The notes beneath the pieces are model-generated. The model was given only the letters and a program-made list of their open reading frames with translations, ran no database searches and had not been told where the DNA came from. A stretch of 64,000 nucleotides of DNA from Excoecaria cochinchinensis (Eukaryota > Streptophyta > Magnoliopsida > Malpighiales > Euphorbiaceae). The stretch is taken from assembly GCA_947683425.1 (NCBI GenBank), contig CANTUQ010000070.1, positions 3,870,001 through 3,934,000 of the forward strand, written 5' to 3'. The translations under genes were made by a program, and so were the position numbers. Of the stretch, positions 48,094 through 59,800 are shown one piece after another. Numbering within the stretch: position 1 is the first letter of the stretch; every line of letters begins with the position of its first letter.

Positions 48094-48136
48094 ATGTATC
48101 ATCTGACCAGAGGTGGCATCCGCGGTGGCCGAGATC
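48094..48136 (+). pseudogene. Captured first exon of an MMTAG2-like gene
   Basis: MYHLTRGGIRGGRD followed by a C and a GTAAGC donor; the split codon fits the Gln of the family's GRDQ. The N-terminus of plant multiple myeloma tumor-associated protein 2 homologues (MMtag domain) reads very similarly. A 5'UTR-like stretch precedes it (47,630-48,090). Downstream exons are missing. Confidence 0.7.
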
Positions 48137-48722
48137 GTAAGCTTTCGCACTCTGTAATTGAATTATTCTGATACAAACTTCAATATGCTCTTCTAAATGA
48201 TTAAATTCTGTCTAAATCATCCTCTAAATTATTTCTTTGAACTTGAATTTTTTCTTTATCTATAATTTCAGAACCTAATTCGCTATCTGTAGACCCCCAA
48301 ACCGAAAACCTAAGAAATAGAGACAGGCAAAGGGAAATTTGTTAATAGAAATTTGTTAGAAGAGTGAGAGTAGCAGAGCCTTGGAATTCCATTTTGTTAC
48401 TTTGCTGATGGATTTGATTAGCATAATTTCTAATAAGGCTGGACCTGGAAAGACCTAATTGTATTTTTTGATGGTTTCCCATTACTTCTTGGTAAAACAA
48501 TGATAAGTCAATGAACCTCTGACTTCTGAATGAAATTATGAAACTCAAAGTCACTGGAGGTAGATAATGTTTTAATGACTTTTGTTGCACTCAATTCCAT
48601 GAGGCAAATATTATGTCAGAAGACTTGCTGGGCAGCAGTTCTCTCTCAGAAATATCCTTTTTTCATGTGAATTGGATACTGGGATTTGAGAGCAATGCTG
48701 TCTTTTTTACCTTATCTAATAG

Positions 48723-48818
48723 CTGAAAATTGATGTGGGGCACATACGACAATCAATCGCTCTTATTGCATCAAATGCTGCAGCAGTGCTTCCAGTATAT
48801 TGGGCTCTTCAGCAGAAG
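48723..48818 (+). pseudogene. Captured exon of unidentified gene
   Basis: Bounded by AATAG and GTACTG splice-like signals, 32 codons open: LKIDVGHIRQSIALIASNAA then AVLPVYWALQQK. Composition and open frame look exonic. I do not recognise the family with confidence. Confidence 0.45.
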
Positions 48819-49804
48819 GTACTGCTCTATATTTTATTTTTAATAGGATCAAAAATATTTTGAAAATTGCTGGTGATTTGTCAGGTAATGAACTCTCCAA
48901 TGTTCCTTTTAGGCTTCTTATTCTTCTTCTATTTATTTATTGATTGATTGATTTTTTTCCATTGTTGCTGTAACCATTATCTTGAATATATTAAAGGCAA
49001 TTAGAATTTACTTTACTGCTAGATTTGATATTCTTTTGTCAAAAAAAGAAAACACTTTTAGCATAGTTAAACAGCAGTTTCAAACTTCTAATGAGAACAT
49101 CTCATTTTAGAGAATTAGTTTTAAGTTCGAATCTCAATGCAACACAGAGAGTCTCTCATAAGGTTTATTACTATGTTGCCGGTTTTTCTTCAATTTAATA
49201 TTTGCTGTGTCACTTGCTAAGCTCTCATAGTAACTGGTTTAGCTCTACATTAGGACTGATTTACCTAACTGTCAATGAGAGGGGTTGCTGATTCATAAGT
49301 TTCGAAATTTGGTTCTGATTTTACGATGTGCTTTGAATTAGATGGAAAGAAATGGGGTTTGTTGCATAAGCATCAAGATTTATTTAGTGTAATGAATTAA
49401 TCTTCAGCTGATTTTGGCAGCTATTACTGGGATACTTTTATCTGAGAATGCATCTTTGATTCTTATTTGAGGTTCGCGTATCCTAGAATTTTTCGACTTC
49501 ACAATGATTTGGCCACTTCGTCGGTATTCACAGTTTGCTACTTAATTAATGTTATAATAATTTAATAGGTTAATTTCATCATGTTTCATTGATTACTAAA
49601 ATCTAATATTATTCATTGACAATTTGTGATTTTTCAGGATGAGATAAACAGAGTTGAAGCAGCAAATATAGATCTGTGCTATGACATACTAAGTTTTTAA
49701 GTTAATTCAATACATTATGGTGAAGCAGCATTTTTTACTCTATTCATTTTGGTATTTGAACTTGTATTTTACTCTATTCATTTTGGTCTTCGTCTTGGTT
49801 TTAG

Positions 49805-49905
49805 GATTTTGTATCAAGAGATTGATTATATAAACGAAGGAAAAAATGCTGACAGATTCCGCCGAGACATTTAAAGCATTCGGAAATTTCTTTACCAAAT
49901 TTCAG
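49805..49905 (+). pseudogene. Captured exon of an ABC1-like (ABC1K/UbiB) kinase
   Basis: After a TTTTAG acceptor the sequence reads ILYQEIDYINEGKNADRFRR, the conserved EGKNADRF region of plastid ABC1K atypical kinases. A frame slip follows (D then a TAA), and the piece ends CAG with a GTATGG donor. A short exon-like block near 49,639-49,698 (DEINRVEAANIDLCYDILS) may come from the same or another gene. Confidence 0.8.
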
Positions 49906-51262
49906 GTATGGTTTTCAACTTATTCTTTTGAAGGATGAGCTGTCTTACTATTTAGTTCTGATAAAAAGGACTGTTTGAATGAGTTCTGATTCTTTCTTTC
50001 TTTCTCCCCTTTTTGATTGTTTGGGAGTTACGGAACACTAACTTTGTTGTTGATATTTTCTCTTCAGCTGTTTTATCTTCTCTTGCTTCCACAATTTCAG
50101 GTATGCCATTTTACCCATCAAAAGAACTTCCCTGTAAAACCATTAAGTATATTTATTACTATAAATTATCATATTTGTCATCCTGATAGTGATTTTCTTA
50201 GATTTGTATGGTTGGTGCAAGTTTCATATAATATGTATATTCAGGAAATTAATTATTTTTAAACCAATTTGACATTTTTTTATATTTCCAAAGACTTTTA
50301 CACTTTTAGCTCACTTGCTAGATTGGGATTGACGGGCCCAATTTGGATAACTAGTGTTTGAATGTTTTTTTCTTGTACAAGTAGGTGCTGACTGATCTTA
50401 TCTGATCTTTAACCTTGCTTTGCTGGGGAGTATAAACTACGGTGCTATTCATACGTCAGAGTGTTGTAATTTTGACCCCCTATAATTGAGGTAGTTTATA
50501 ACTAAAACCTGTGCTCATATATTATAATGGTAATTGGGAGATGATATGCATGTGACCGTATTGCTCAAGTGCAACATCCAAAAACCAACCACGCCTCTTA
50601 AAACGAAATTGTATTACTGATTCGAGCATGCCTTTCCCAAATTTTAATTCCCTGAAATCCTGCAATTTTACTTTGTCTTGATGCTTGATTGCTAACTAGA
50701 AGGATTGGTAAAAGCTAATTTATTCTCTTTTAAACGTTGAATAATGCAAATGTAAAAGTCAGTGCTATGCAATGGAGGATTGGTGAAATTAGGATTGATG
50801 CCACACATTTTCCTTTCCATTTCTTTTCTTTTGTTTTCTTTTTTGGTCAAGCACATTTATTTGTTCCACTTAAGATGGTTTTGGAAAGTAAAATTAGTGT
50901 GATCCTGTTCAATGATTATAGGTTTTTCACTTGAATCATGTGTCAAAACTCTTCCTTGAAGGCTTGGATGCTGCATTATTAGTTTGAATAAAAGCTTCTT
51001 CTTTCTCCTTTTTTTCCCTTGCAAGCAAGTTGGATATAACTCGAATGTTTCACTAAGAATTTGTTTATTCTTTGACACACTTTTGTCATGCATTTTAATC
51101 ATCCAGTGGTTAACTGTGCCTGCAAATTTCAAATATATTGAAGACCATTTATTGTATTTTCCTTTGAAAGCATCGGTTTTCTAAGCTAAATTATTAGTGG
51201 ATTGTGACTTTTTCAGTTATACACTTGTGATTCTTTCTGATTTAGTTTTCTGGAGAACAAAG

Positions 51263-51340
51263 ATGGTAATTCCACCACTAGCTAAGTGGCCTCCTAGAGT
51301 TACAAAGTACCTGAAGCCCTATATCTTAAAGAAAATGAAA
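51263..51340 (+). pseudogene. Captured 5' end of a mitochondrial uL18-like ribosomal protein gene
   Basis: MVIPPLAKWPPRVTKYLKPY then ILKKM. Plant L18p/L5e-family mitochondrial proteins start MVIPPPVRPPR(V/I)T.(F/Y)LKPYVLKMHF as I recall them; the match ends at the KM. A two- or three-residue insertion and loss of the rest mark it as a fragment. Confidence 0.65.
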
Positions 51341-51954
51341 AATGAAAGTAGTTTGTTAGTCTCTTTTGTATATAAAGACCAGATATTTAGATCGTTTCAA
51401 GCATTTAGATTGTATAAATCTAATCTTTTAACATACTTACTTGTCAACTTTATGGTCACTATGGCACCTCGGAAGTCATTATTTGCCCATACTTTTTATT
51501 ATTTATATTTTTATTTAATTTTTATTTGTGCTTGTGAATATTAATTTTAGCTTTTGTTATATATTTTGCAGGTCTTCAAAATTTTGGACAGCGAAATTAG
51601 GATATTATTTTTCGCATTTTTCTCAAAAATCTTTTGAATAGAAATTAGTATAGAGAAGAGTTGTTTTCTTGAAATTACATGTCATTGATAGTTTTTATTT
51701 TATTTGGAGTTGTGACAAATAGAATGCTATTTAATTTGTAAATTTGACTATACTTTGTAACTTTTCTTTTTTAATATATGAAAAGAATTTATTATATTTT
51801 AGTATAGAATATATGTGAATGATATGTACCTACATGTAATATTATAAAATAGTTTATATTTTAAAATATCTTTTGGTATTTATGTCTGGTGTTTTATGGT
51901 AAATCAGAGAGTATAGTATATTGGTTATTGTTGTTTGTTAACTGTGAACACAAT

Positions 51955-52455
51955 TAGCGAAAGAAAAATTCAGTTACTAAAAGAAATTTTTAACGATCGG
52001 AATTTTTTTCGTTGAAAGTGCGCATAATCAGTGAAAGGAAATTTTGGTCGTTAAAACGAATTTTTAACGACCGGAATTTCCTTCGTTGAAAGTGAGCACA
52101 ATCAGCGAAGGGAAAATCCGGTCGTTAAAAGGTATTTTCAACGACCGGAATTCCCTTAGTTGAAAGTGAACACAATCAGCGAAGGGAAAATCCGGTCGTT
52201 AAAAGGTATTTTCAACGACCGGAATTCCCTTCGTTAAAAGTGAACATAATCAACGAAGGGAAAATTCGGTCGTTAAAAATCAGTATTTAACGACCGGAAA
52301 TGTTCCGGTCGTTAAAGGCATTAATGACCGGATTCAAAATCCGGTCGTCTATACCTTTAACGAAGAGGCTTTTACCGACTGGATTTTCCGGTCGTTATTG
52401 GTTTTTAACGACCGGATTTCGACTTTTAATGACCGGATTTCCCTTCGTTAAAGGC
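51955..52455. repeat. Right subterminal repeats of CACTA
   Basis: About ten TTAACGACCGGAATT and AATCCGGTCGTTAAAA-type motifs in alternating orientation, partly organised as a tandem unit near 52,060-52,260. Confidence 0.9.
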
Positions 52456-52474
52456 CATTTTTCTTGTAGTGCTA

Positions 52475-52850
52475 CCATCCTACGGGAGGTTAGCACGACC
52501 ACGGCACTAGCACTTCGAATCACAGAAGGATTAGCACGATGGCGGCACTACCATTCCACGGAAGGTTAGCACGCCACGGCACTACTACTTCCAATCACAG
52601 AAGGATTAGCACGATGGCGGCACTACCATCCTACGGAAGGTTAGCACGACCACGGCACTACCATTTCGAATCACAGAGGGGTTAGCACGATGGCGGCACT
52701 ACCATCCTACGGGAGGTTAGCACGACCACGGCACTACCACTTTAAATCACAGAGGGGTTAGCACGATGGCGGTACTACCATCCTACGGGAGGTTAGCATG
52801 ACCACGGCACTACCACTTCAGAACAGTTAGCACGATGACGGCAATACTGC
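52475..52850. repeat. 69-76-bp tandem array, right half
   Basis: Continuation of the array at 46,915-47,301 after the CACTA element, with units at about 52,535, 52,605, 52,682 and 52,752. Confidence 0.92.
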
Positions 52851-53007
52851 TCAACAGATTCAACTAAAAACAACACGCCGACAACATGACAATAACCACC
52901 ACAACAGCATCACTCGCTTCGGAAAGGAGGCTGCCTCAGGTACGCGTCTCTTTCCTTTTTTTCCTTGAGTTTAGGCTCACATAGACACTAGTGTACTAGC
53001 TTTCCCT

Positions 53008-53986
53008 AAACTGGGGGCAACTGTAGACACCGGGTCCTGAGTCAGCCTAGATCGGAGTTACCCAATGATAAAAAATTGCCTTCTTAGGCAAAAAGATTAA
53101 AAATGATGATTTTCTTGTCAAATTTACATTTTAAAATAAAAATAGAAAATAATAAAAATATTAAAAAAATAATAAAATAATAAAATAATAAAAATAATAA
53201 AATAATAATAAAATAATAATAAAAATAATAAAAAATAAAATAATTTAGAAATTAGTTTTTGAGAATAAATTTAGTATTTTTTTAGTCATATTTAAAAATT
53301 TTTTTTTTAAAAAAAAAGAAAGAAAAAAGAAGAAAAAAAAAAGAAAAGAAAGAAGAGAGGGTGTGCTTTTGGATGGAAGGTGTGCTTTTAAAAGCACGGC
53401 TGTGCTTTTGAAAGCACGGCTGTGCTTTTGCACAGTGTGCATTACGCGCACTGCGCGCCAAAGCACAGCTGTGCTTTTTTAAAAGTACAGCTGTGCTTTC
53501 GCCTCAGTCTCCCAAAATTACCGAAATTGATATTTTTTCACCCAAAAATCTTTTGTTTTCAATTTTCTTGACTTTTTTGAAGATTTTTTCGAGATTTGGT
53601 TGATTTTTTCTCCTTTTTCACACTTAAATTAAGGAAATTTTATTAAAAATAATTTTATTTCTTAATTAATTAATTGTTTTTTTTTTAGTTTTTTTGGTAA
53701 TAAAAAAAAAAGATGAGGGAAATTAAGGGGTTGGCCATTTTCTCTCTAGAAAGAATTTTTAATTTTTATGGTTTTCCTCATCTTCTCACTTCCTCTCTCT
53801 AAAAAATTCTCTCTACATCATTTGAGTTTTCTTCATCAAAAAATAAAATCTTCAAAGCCAAAAAAATCAATTTTCAAGCTAAAATTGGTCTTGAAACAAA
53901 GAAATCAATTCTTTGTTCTTGAGTTTGGTTTTTCTATTAATTACAATTTCTTGAGACAAAGAAAATAATTATTTGTTCTTGAAAAT
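53008..53986 (+). repeat. Polypurine tract and start of the 3' LTR of Retro-1
   Basis: AAACTGGGGGCAAC (53,008-53,021) precedes TGTAGACACCGGGTCCTGAG. The LTR runs to 53,986, where Retro-2 is inserted; the corresponding point in the 5' LTR is about 39,605. Confidence 0.9.
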
Positions 53987-54464
53987 TGATAACCCAGCAA
54001 ATATCATTTGCTCTAAGGCCCATCCAGCCGGCCCACTCAACTGGTAAGGCCCAAAGCCTATCAGCCAAAGGTATTAGACACGAGCTCCTAGGCAGCGCAC
54101 ATGCCCGATCGGCTGATGTGACCGCCAGTCCCATCAGCCGCCTGACACAAGGCAGCGCCCACGCCTACCACCTGCTCCTTATCATGTCGCCGAATACCTA
54201 CTCTGATAGCCAGTAATCACACCCCAGGCACTCAAGTGCCCCTCAACTGTCCCTCAACTGTCTCATATAAATAGTCCAGCCAACGATGGCTCCAGGTATT
54301 GAATTCACGACATTATCTCTCTAAAGCACATTCTCTCTCTAAGCTACTAACTTAAGCTTCGGAGTGCTCATGCCTGGTCCGACCGGGCTCTTCTTATTGC
54401 AGGGTTTTCTCATCCGATCGGATCGCCCTCTCTCCTACAGATAAAGACATTTTTGGATTTATCA
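53987..54464 (+). repeat. 5' LTR of Retro-2
   Basis: 478 bp, TGATAA...TTATCA ends. TATA box TATAAATAG at 54,266-54,274. The PBS begins directly after it (TTTGGTGCTTTCGTTGAGAG). Confidence 0.93.
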
Positions 54465-54484
54465 TTTGGTGCTTTCGTTGAGAG

Positions 54485-56837
54485 ATGGCAAACTCGAGAT
54501 CCAACGAGAATACAGCCCCCATGGACCTCGACCATGACGACAATGCTCGTACCATATCAGGCACCTCGAGAAGGAGGGAAACACCCGCCAGGTCCCCCAT
54601 GAGGGCCAACCTCCTTCCCGAATTCGATGATGCCGCTACGAGGCAACCAGAGGACACCCCCATCACTTGAGAGATATGCGCGCTATTCTCAGTGATTTTA
54701 CGAAAAGCATCGTTCAAACTCTTAAAAGGGGTAAGATGCCAGCTGCTTCTGAAAGAGCCCAAGAGGATTACCTCGCCGGTGAAGACTTCAGGAGAAACAG
54801 AAATAAGGGAATCATCATTAACGAGTCCCGAGCTCAGGGGACCCGAAAAAGCGCATTCAGGACCCCGACAAGGAAGGACAAGGGGAAGCAGATAGTGTCC
54901 ACGAATAGGGCCTCCCCCTACGGCAGCAGGTCTGCCACCCCATCCATGAGGGACGATGTGTCCTACATGTGCACTCCAAACCGCAGCCAGATGCGAAAGC
55001 ACAAGGGCGAGTCCACCGCCACGACACTGAGTAAACAGAACCAGTGGAGCAAAGAGGACCAATGGCTCAGGCAGAAGCTCAAGCAGTTTGGTTTCCTTGT
55101 GCCCAAAAAAGGTGCTTTCGAAGGAAACACTTGCGAGAACACCGCCTCCCCTTTCGGCAAAGAAATTACTGATGCTGAGCTCCCTCCCAGGTGGAGAGAT
55201 GTGGTTATGGAAAGATACACAGGCAAAATCGATCCTACCACACACCTGGCCGAGTACTTGACCAAGGTACAGGTCTATACTTATGACGAAAGAATAGCCT
55301 GTAGGGTTTTCCCTACCACCTTGGGAGCGGATGCATTGACGTGGTTCCACGAGCTGCCTCTGGGATCTATTACGTCATTCAGACAGTTAAAGGAGCTGTT
55401 CACCACGAGGTTCATCGTGCAAACACGTGCGCCTAAGACGGTGAACGACCTGTGCCACCTTTACCAAAGGACCGATGAAAGTCTCTGAGACTACATCGAC
55501 AGGTTTCAAGCTACCATGTCTGAGGTAAGAAATGTCAGTGTGGAGATGGCGACTACCGCCTTACAAGGGGGCATCACTGACCGACCACTCTTCGAGTCAC
55601 TCACAACAAGACCCCCATCCAGCTTCGCCGAACTTATGGAGAGGGCCAGACAACACATCCAGCTGGATGATGTCCTTAGGTCCAAAAGGGGAGGAAGGAC
55701 CAGCGTTTTGGACCGCCTACAATACCCGGACAATTGCTCTACTCAAAGAGCCCCCACTTTCGATCGGACAGCTAGAGACCAAGACGGAGCTTCAAGTTCC
55801 AAAAATTCAGGCCAGGCTAGAGGATCGGGAAGAGACCGGAACCCGTGTCCAGACGATCAGGTAGAGAGGACGTACACCACTCTCAATGCTACCCCAACTG
55901 CGGTGCTAATGTGGATCAAAGAGAAGCACCGCAAAGTCAACTGGCCCAGAGACCTCTCCGAAGAAGCCAGGATGTAAGGGACCCGAGCAAATATTGCGAA
56001 TTCCACAGAGACGTCGGTCATTTAACCGACGAGTGCACTTCGCTGAAAAAAGAAATCGAAAGGCTGATACGCCGCGGGGCCCTCAGGAGATTCACAGGCC
56101 CGGTCACAGGGGATGAACCCTGTAGACAGCCGAAGCCTCGAAGGGATGACCCTGACTCAGACAATGATGAGCGCAGGAATCCCAGAAATGCCGATCCAGG
56201 CAGGCCCTATGCAGGGGTAATAAACGTGATCACCGGAGGGTCGTCCTATGGAGAAGATCTCCCCAAAAAAGGGAAAGGGAAAGGCGTTTACCTCTCCCGC
56301 CAGGCAGAGCAGCCTGCCTCAGTCACCATTTCCAGCGAAGACGCACGAGACGTCCTGTTTCCTCATGAGGACGCTCTCGTTATAAGAGCTCGGATAAATA
56401 ATTTCAATGTGAAGAGAATCCTGGTGGACAATGGCAGCGCTGTCAACGTCCTAACTCTTCAGGCCTACCGAGCCATAGGACTCCCGATCGGAGAGCTAAA
56501 GCCGAACGCCACTCCTCTGATCGGCCTGGGCAACGCCACTATCCCCGTGGTGGGATCTGTAGAGCTCTTTGTCGGACTCGGCCAAGAGGCGATAGCTCAC
56601 GCTTGTAAGGTAATTTTCATGATTGTTGACATGACATTTGCCTACAATGCCATTTTCGGCAGACCATTGCTTTTCCAGACCGGAGCTGTGACCTTCATCC
56701 GCTACATGGTGATGAAGATTCCAACCACAGGAGGCGTTGCCATCTTGAGAGGTGACCAGAAAGCATCCAGGGAGGCTTATATCACCATGATAAAGCAACA
56801 ACGAGAAGCAATGGTTGTAGAGCCCGGCCTCGAGTAG
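54485..56837 (+). pseudogene. gag-protease region of Retro-2, with stop and frameshifts
   Basis: ATG at 54,485 (MANSRSNENTAPMDLDHDD). A frameshift lies near 54,660; the gag core follows (WFHELPLGSITSFRQLKELF). A TGA at 55,486-55,488 stands where an Arg codon is expected (DESL-stop-DYIDRF). A second frameshift near 55,940-55,975 joins the core to the CCHC-like CEFHRDVGHLTDEC knuckle and the aspartic protease, whose active site reads ILVDNGSAVNVL (DNGS in place of DTGS, a variant known in this lineage). The frame ends at 56,835-56,837, 24 bp before the pol ATG. Gag packages RNA; protease processes the polyprotein. At least three lesions make this gag non-functional although pol is open. Confidence 0.88.
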
Positions 56838-56861
56838 CAAGAGCAGGCGGAAAGGCCCAGG

Positions 56862-59800
56862 ATGGACCCAACAGAGGCGACAAAGGCCAGGTCGCTAAAC
56901 AAAGGGAAAAATGTTCAGGTGGGAACAAGCATGGATAAACAAACTGAAGAAGCCATCATGCATGTCTTGACCATCAATCAAGCGACCTTCGCCTGGAGGC
57001 CAGAAGATATCCCTGGCGTAGACCCCAAAATAATCACCCACAAGTTAAATGTGGACCCAACGTTCCCTCCGATCCGTCAAAAGCTAAGAAGGCACGCACC
57101 CGATCGGAGGAAGTTCATTTCTAAAGAGGTGGACAGGCTACTCAAGACTGGAACCATCCGAGAGGTAGACTACCCCGAGTGGCTGGCTAATGTGGTGTCG
57201 GTCAAAAAGAAGTCTGGCAAGCTGCGGATGTGTGTGGACTTCACCGACCTCAATAAGGCATGTCCTAAAGACAGCTATCCCCTGCCCAGCATAGACCAGT
57301 TGGTGGACGCCATAGCATGCCACGCCATTTACTCTCTTCTAGATGCATATGCCGGATACCACCAAATCCTGATATGGCTCCTAGATCAGGAAAAAACCAG
57401 TTTTATTACAGACGAGGGGACATTCTGCTACAGGATGATGCCGTTCGGACTGAAAAATGCAGGAGCCACATACCAGCATCTGATGAACAAGATCTTCAAA
57501 GACCAGATCGGGCAGAATGTCGAAGTATATGCTGACGACATGATCGTCAAGAGCCGAAGCGCCGAGGAACATCCAGCCGATCTGGCAAAAGTTTTTGACA
57601 CTCTAAATAAATTCCAGATGAAGCTCAACCCCGAGAAGTGTGTCTTCGGGGTGCTATCAGAAAATTTTTTAGGATTCCTAGTCTCTCAACGAGGGATTGA
57701 GGCAAATCCAGAAAAAATAAAGGCCATCCTCGAGATGCAACCCCCCAGGAACATAAAATACGTCCAGAAGCTGAACGGAAGGATAACAGCCTTAGGACGA
57801 TTCATTTCCTCCTCAGCCAAGCGCTGCATGCCTTTCTTCAAGAAGCTAAGGAAGAGTGAAACTTTCATCTGGGGGGAAGACTGCCAGCAAGCCTTTGAAG
57901 AGTTGAAGGCATTCCTCACCAACCCACCGCTGCTTAGCCGACCAGTACCAAGTGAAAATCTGTACCTATATTTAGCCACCTCTAAGGAAGCTGTTGCAGG
58001 TGCTTTGGTCCGAGAGGAAGATACTCAACAGCTACCCGTGTACTATGTAAGCGAAGTACTCAGAGGTGCAGATCTAAGAAAGGGGCCGGTCGAGCAGCTT
58101 ATTATTGCCCTCATGATGTGTGCAAGGAAGCTAAGACCATACTTCGAGGCGTACACAATTGTCGTCCGATCAGGCCATCCTCTTAGGAAAATACTCCAGA
58201 CGCCCGATCTGGAAGGCAAAATGGTGGGATGGGCAATTAAGCTACAGTCCTGGGATGTCAGGTATGAGCCAAGAAAAGCAATAAAGGCCCAAGCTTTAGC
58301 ATATTTTATAGCTGAATTTGCGAGTGAGGAACCACAAAGTCAGCCCAAGCCACAAAACTGGGAAATGACAGTGGACGGTGCAGCAAACGACACTCGAGGA
58401 GGCGTCGGCATAGTAATAAAAGGCCCTCTGGGCATCACAATAAGGTATGCCATAAAGCTTAATTTCAAAGCTTCTAATAATATGGCAGAGTATGAGGCGC
58501 TCCTTCAAGGACTGAGACTGCTCCATGCCATCCGACCGGAGTTAGTAGCCATCAGGAGTGACTCCCAGCTGGTCACCAGTCAAGTTTTGGGGACTTTCGA
58601 AGCACGTGAGGCCACAATGATCCAGTACCTGGCCAAAGTCAAAACTGCTTTCGCAAAACTGGATAAGGCTGGGTCGGAATGGGTGCTACAGAAAGTCCCG
58701 AGAGACCAAACTGCAGAAGCCGATCGGCTAGCTAAGATGTCTGCTTCCGCACAAAGCGTTATAGAGGAAAACATTGCCGTTGTCGACCAGACTTCCTCCT
58801 CATTAGACGAGCCAGAGATGATGGAGATCGATCAAGAGAATGAAACCTGGATGAGCCCAATCGCGCAGTTCCTCCAGACAGGACGTCTGCCTGAGGACAA
58901 AGATAAAGTTCGAAAGGTATCTCGAAAATCTCTCAATTACTCCATCATTAACGGTGATTTGTACAAAAAAGCTTTCAGCCACCCTTGGCTCAAGTGCGTG
59001 ACGGAGGAAGAGAGAGACTATATCCTCAGAGAGCTCCACGAAGGCATATGCGGGGCGCATGAGGCAAGTAGAGCCATGGCAAGAAAAGCCCTTCAGACGG
59101 GATATTACTGGCCTAACACGCTCAAAGATGCCCAAGAGAAAGTAAGGATATGTCCGCAATGCCAAATACATGGCAGGATTATAAGGCAGCATGCAGCAGA
59201 CCAGCAGCCGATCGGAGTTGCATGGCCATTCGACCAATGGGGGATGGACATCTTAGGACCTTTTCCCCAAGGCAAAAAGCAGATGAAGTTCCTCATAGTA
59301 GCAGTAGACCACTTCTCCAAATGGATTGAGGCTGAGCCGGTAGCCACCATCACAGCCGAGAGGGTCAAGAGCTTTACATGGAAGAACATCATCTGCAGGT
59401 ATGGCTTACCTAATGTTTTTATCGCAGATAATGGCAAGCAGTTCGACAGCTCCATTTTCAGAAACTTTTGCCAAGACTTGAACATCAAACTAAAGTTCAC
59501 ATCAGTCGCTCATCCCCAAAGCAACAGAATGACCGAGGTCTCCAATCGGACCATCTTGGAGGGATTAAAGAAGCGACTGGGTCAAGCCAACGGCAGCTGG
59601 ACTGAAGAACTGCAGAGTGTCCTGTGGACGTACAGAACGTCGCCTAGAACAGGCACTCATCAAACGCCATTCTCCCTTGTCTACGGCTCCGAAGCAATGA
59701 TTCCTGTGGAGGTCGGCCTCCCTTCTTACCGATCGGCTCTCTACTCCGAACGGATGAACACTCAAGAGAGATGCCAAGACTTAGATCTCATAGAAGGAAA

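Larger units (their letters stand above)
47302..52471. mobile_element. Non-autonomous CACTA transposon carrying host gene fragments
   Basis: Termini CACTACAAGAAATTTAGG and, at the right, TTTTTCTTGTAGTG, the 12-bp CACTA inverted repeat. The 3-bp target duplication CTA is at 47,299-47,301 and 52,472-52,474, and removing the element restores the 69-76-bp repeat exactly. Subterminal regions are packed with CCGGTCGTTAAA and its complement. There is no TNP2 or TNPA-like ORF. The interior carries exon-like pieces of a MMTAG2-like gene, an ABC1-like kinase and a mitochondrial uL18-like gene, all on the plus strand, separated by intron-like DNA. Confidence 0.93.

Noticed and set aside
54394..55350. 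318-codon minus-strand ORF opposite gag
   Set aside because: Shadow of the plus-strand gag frame; overlaps the LTR end and PBS and has no recognisable domain.
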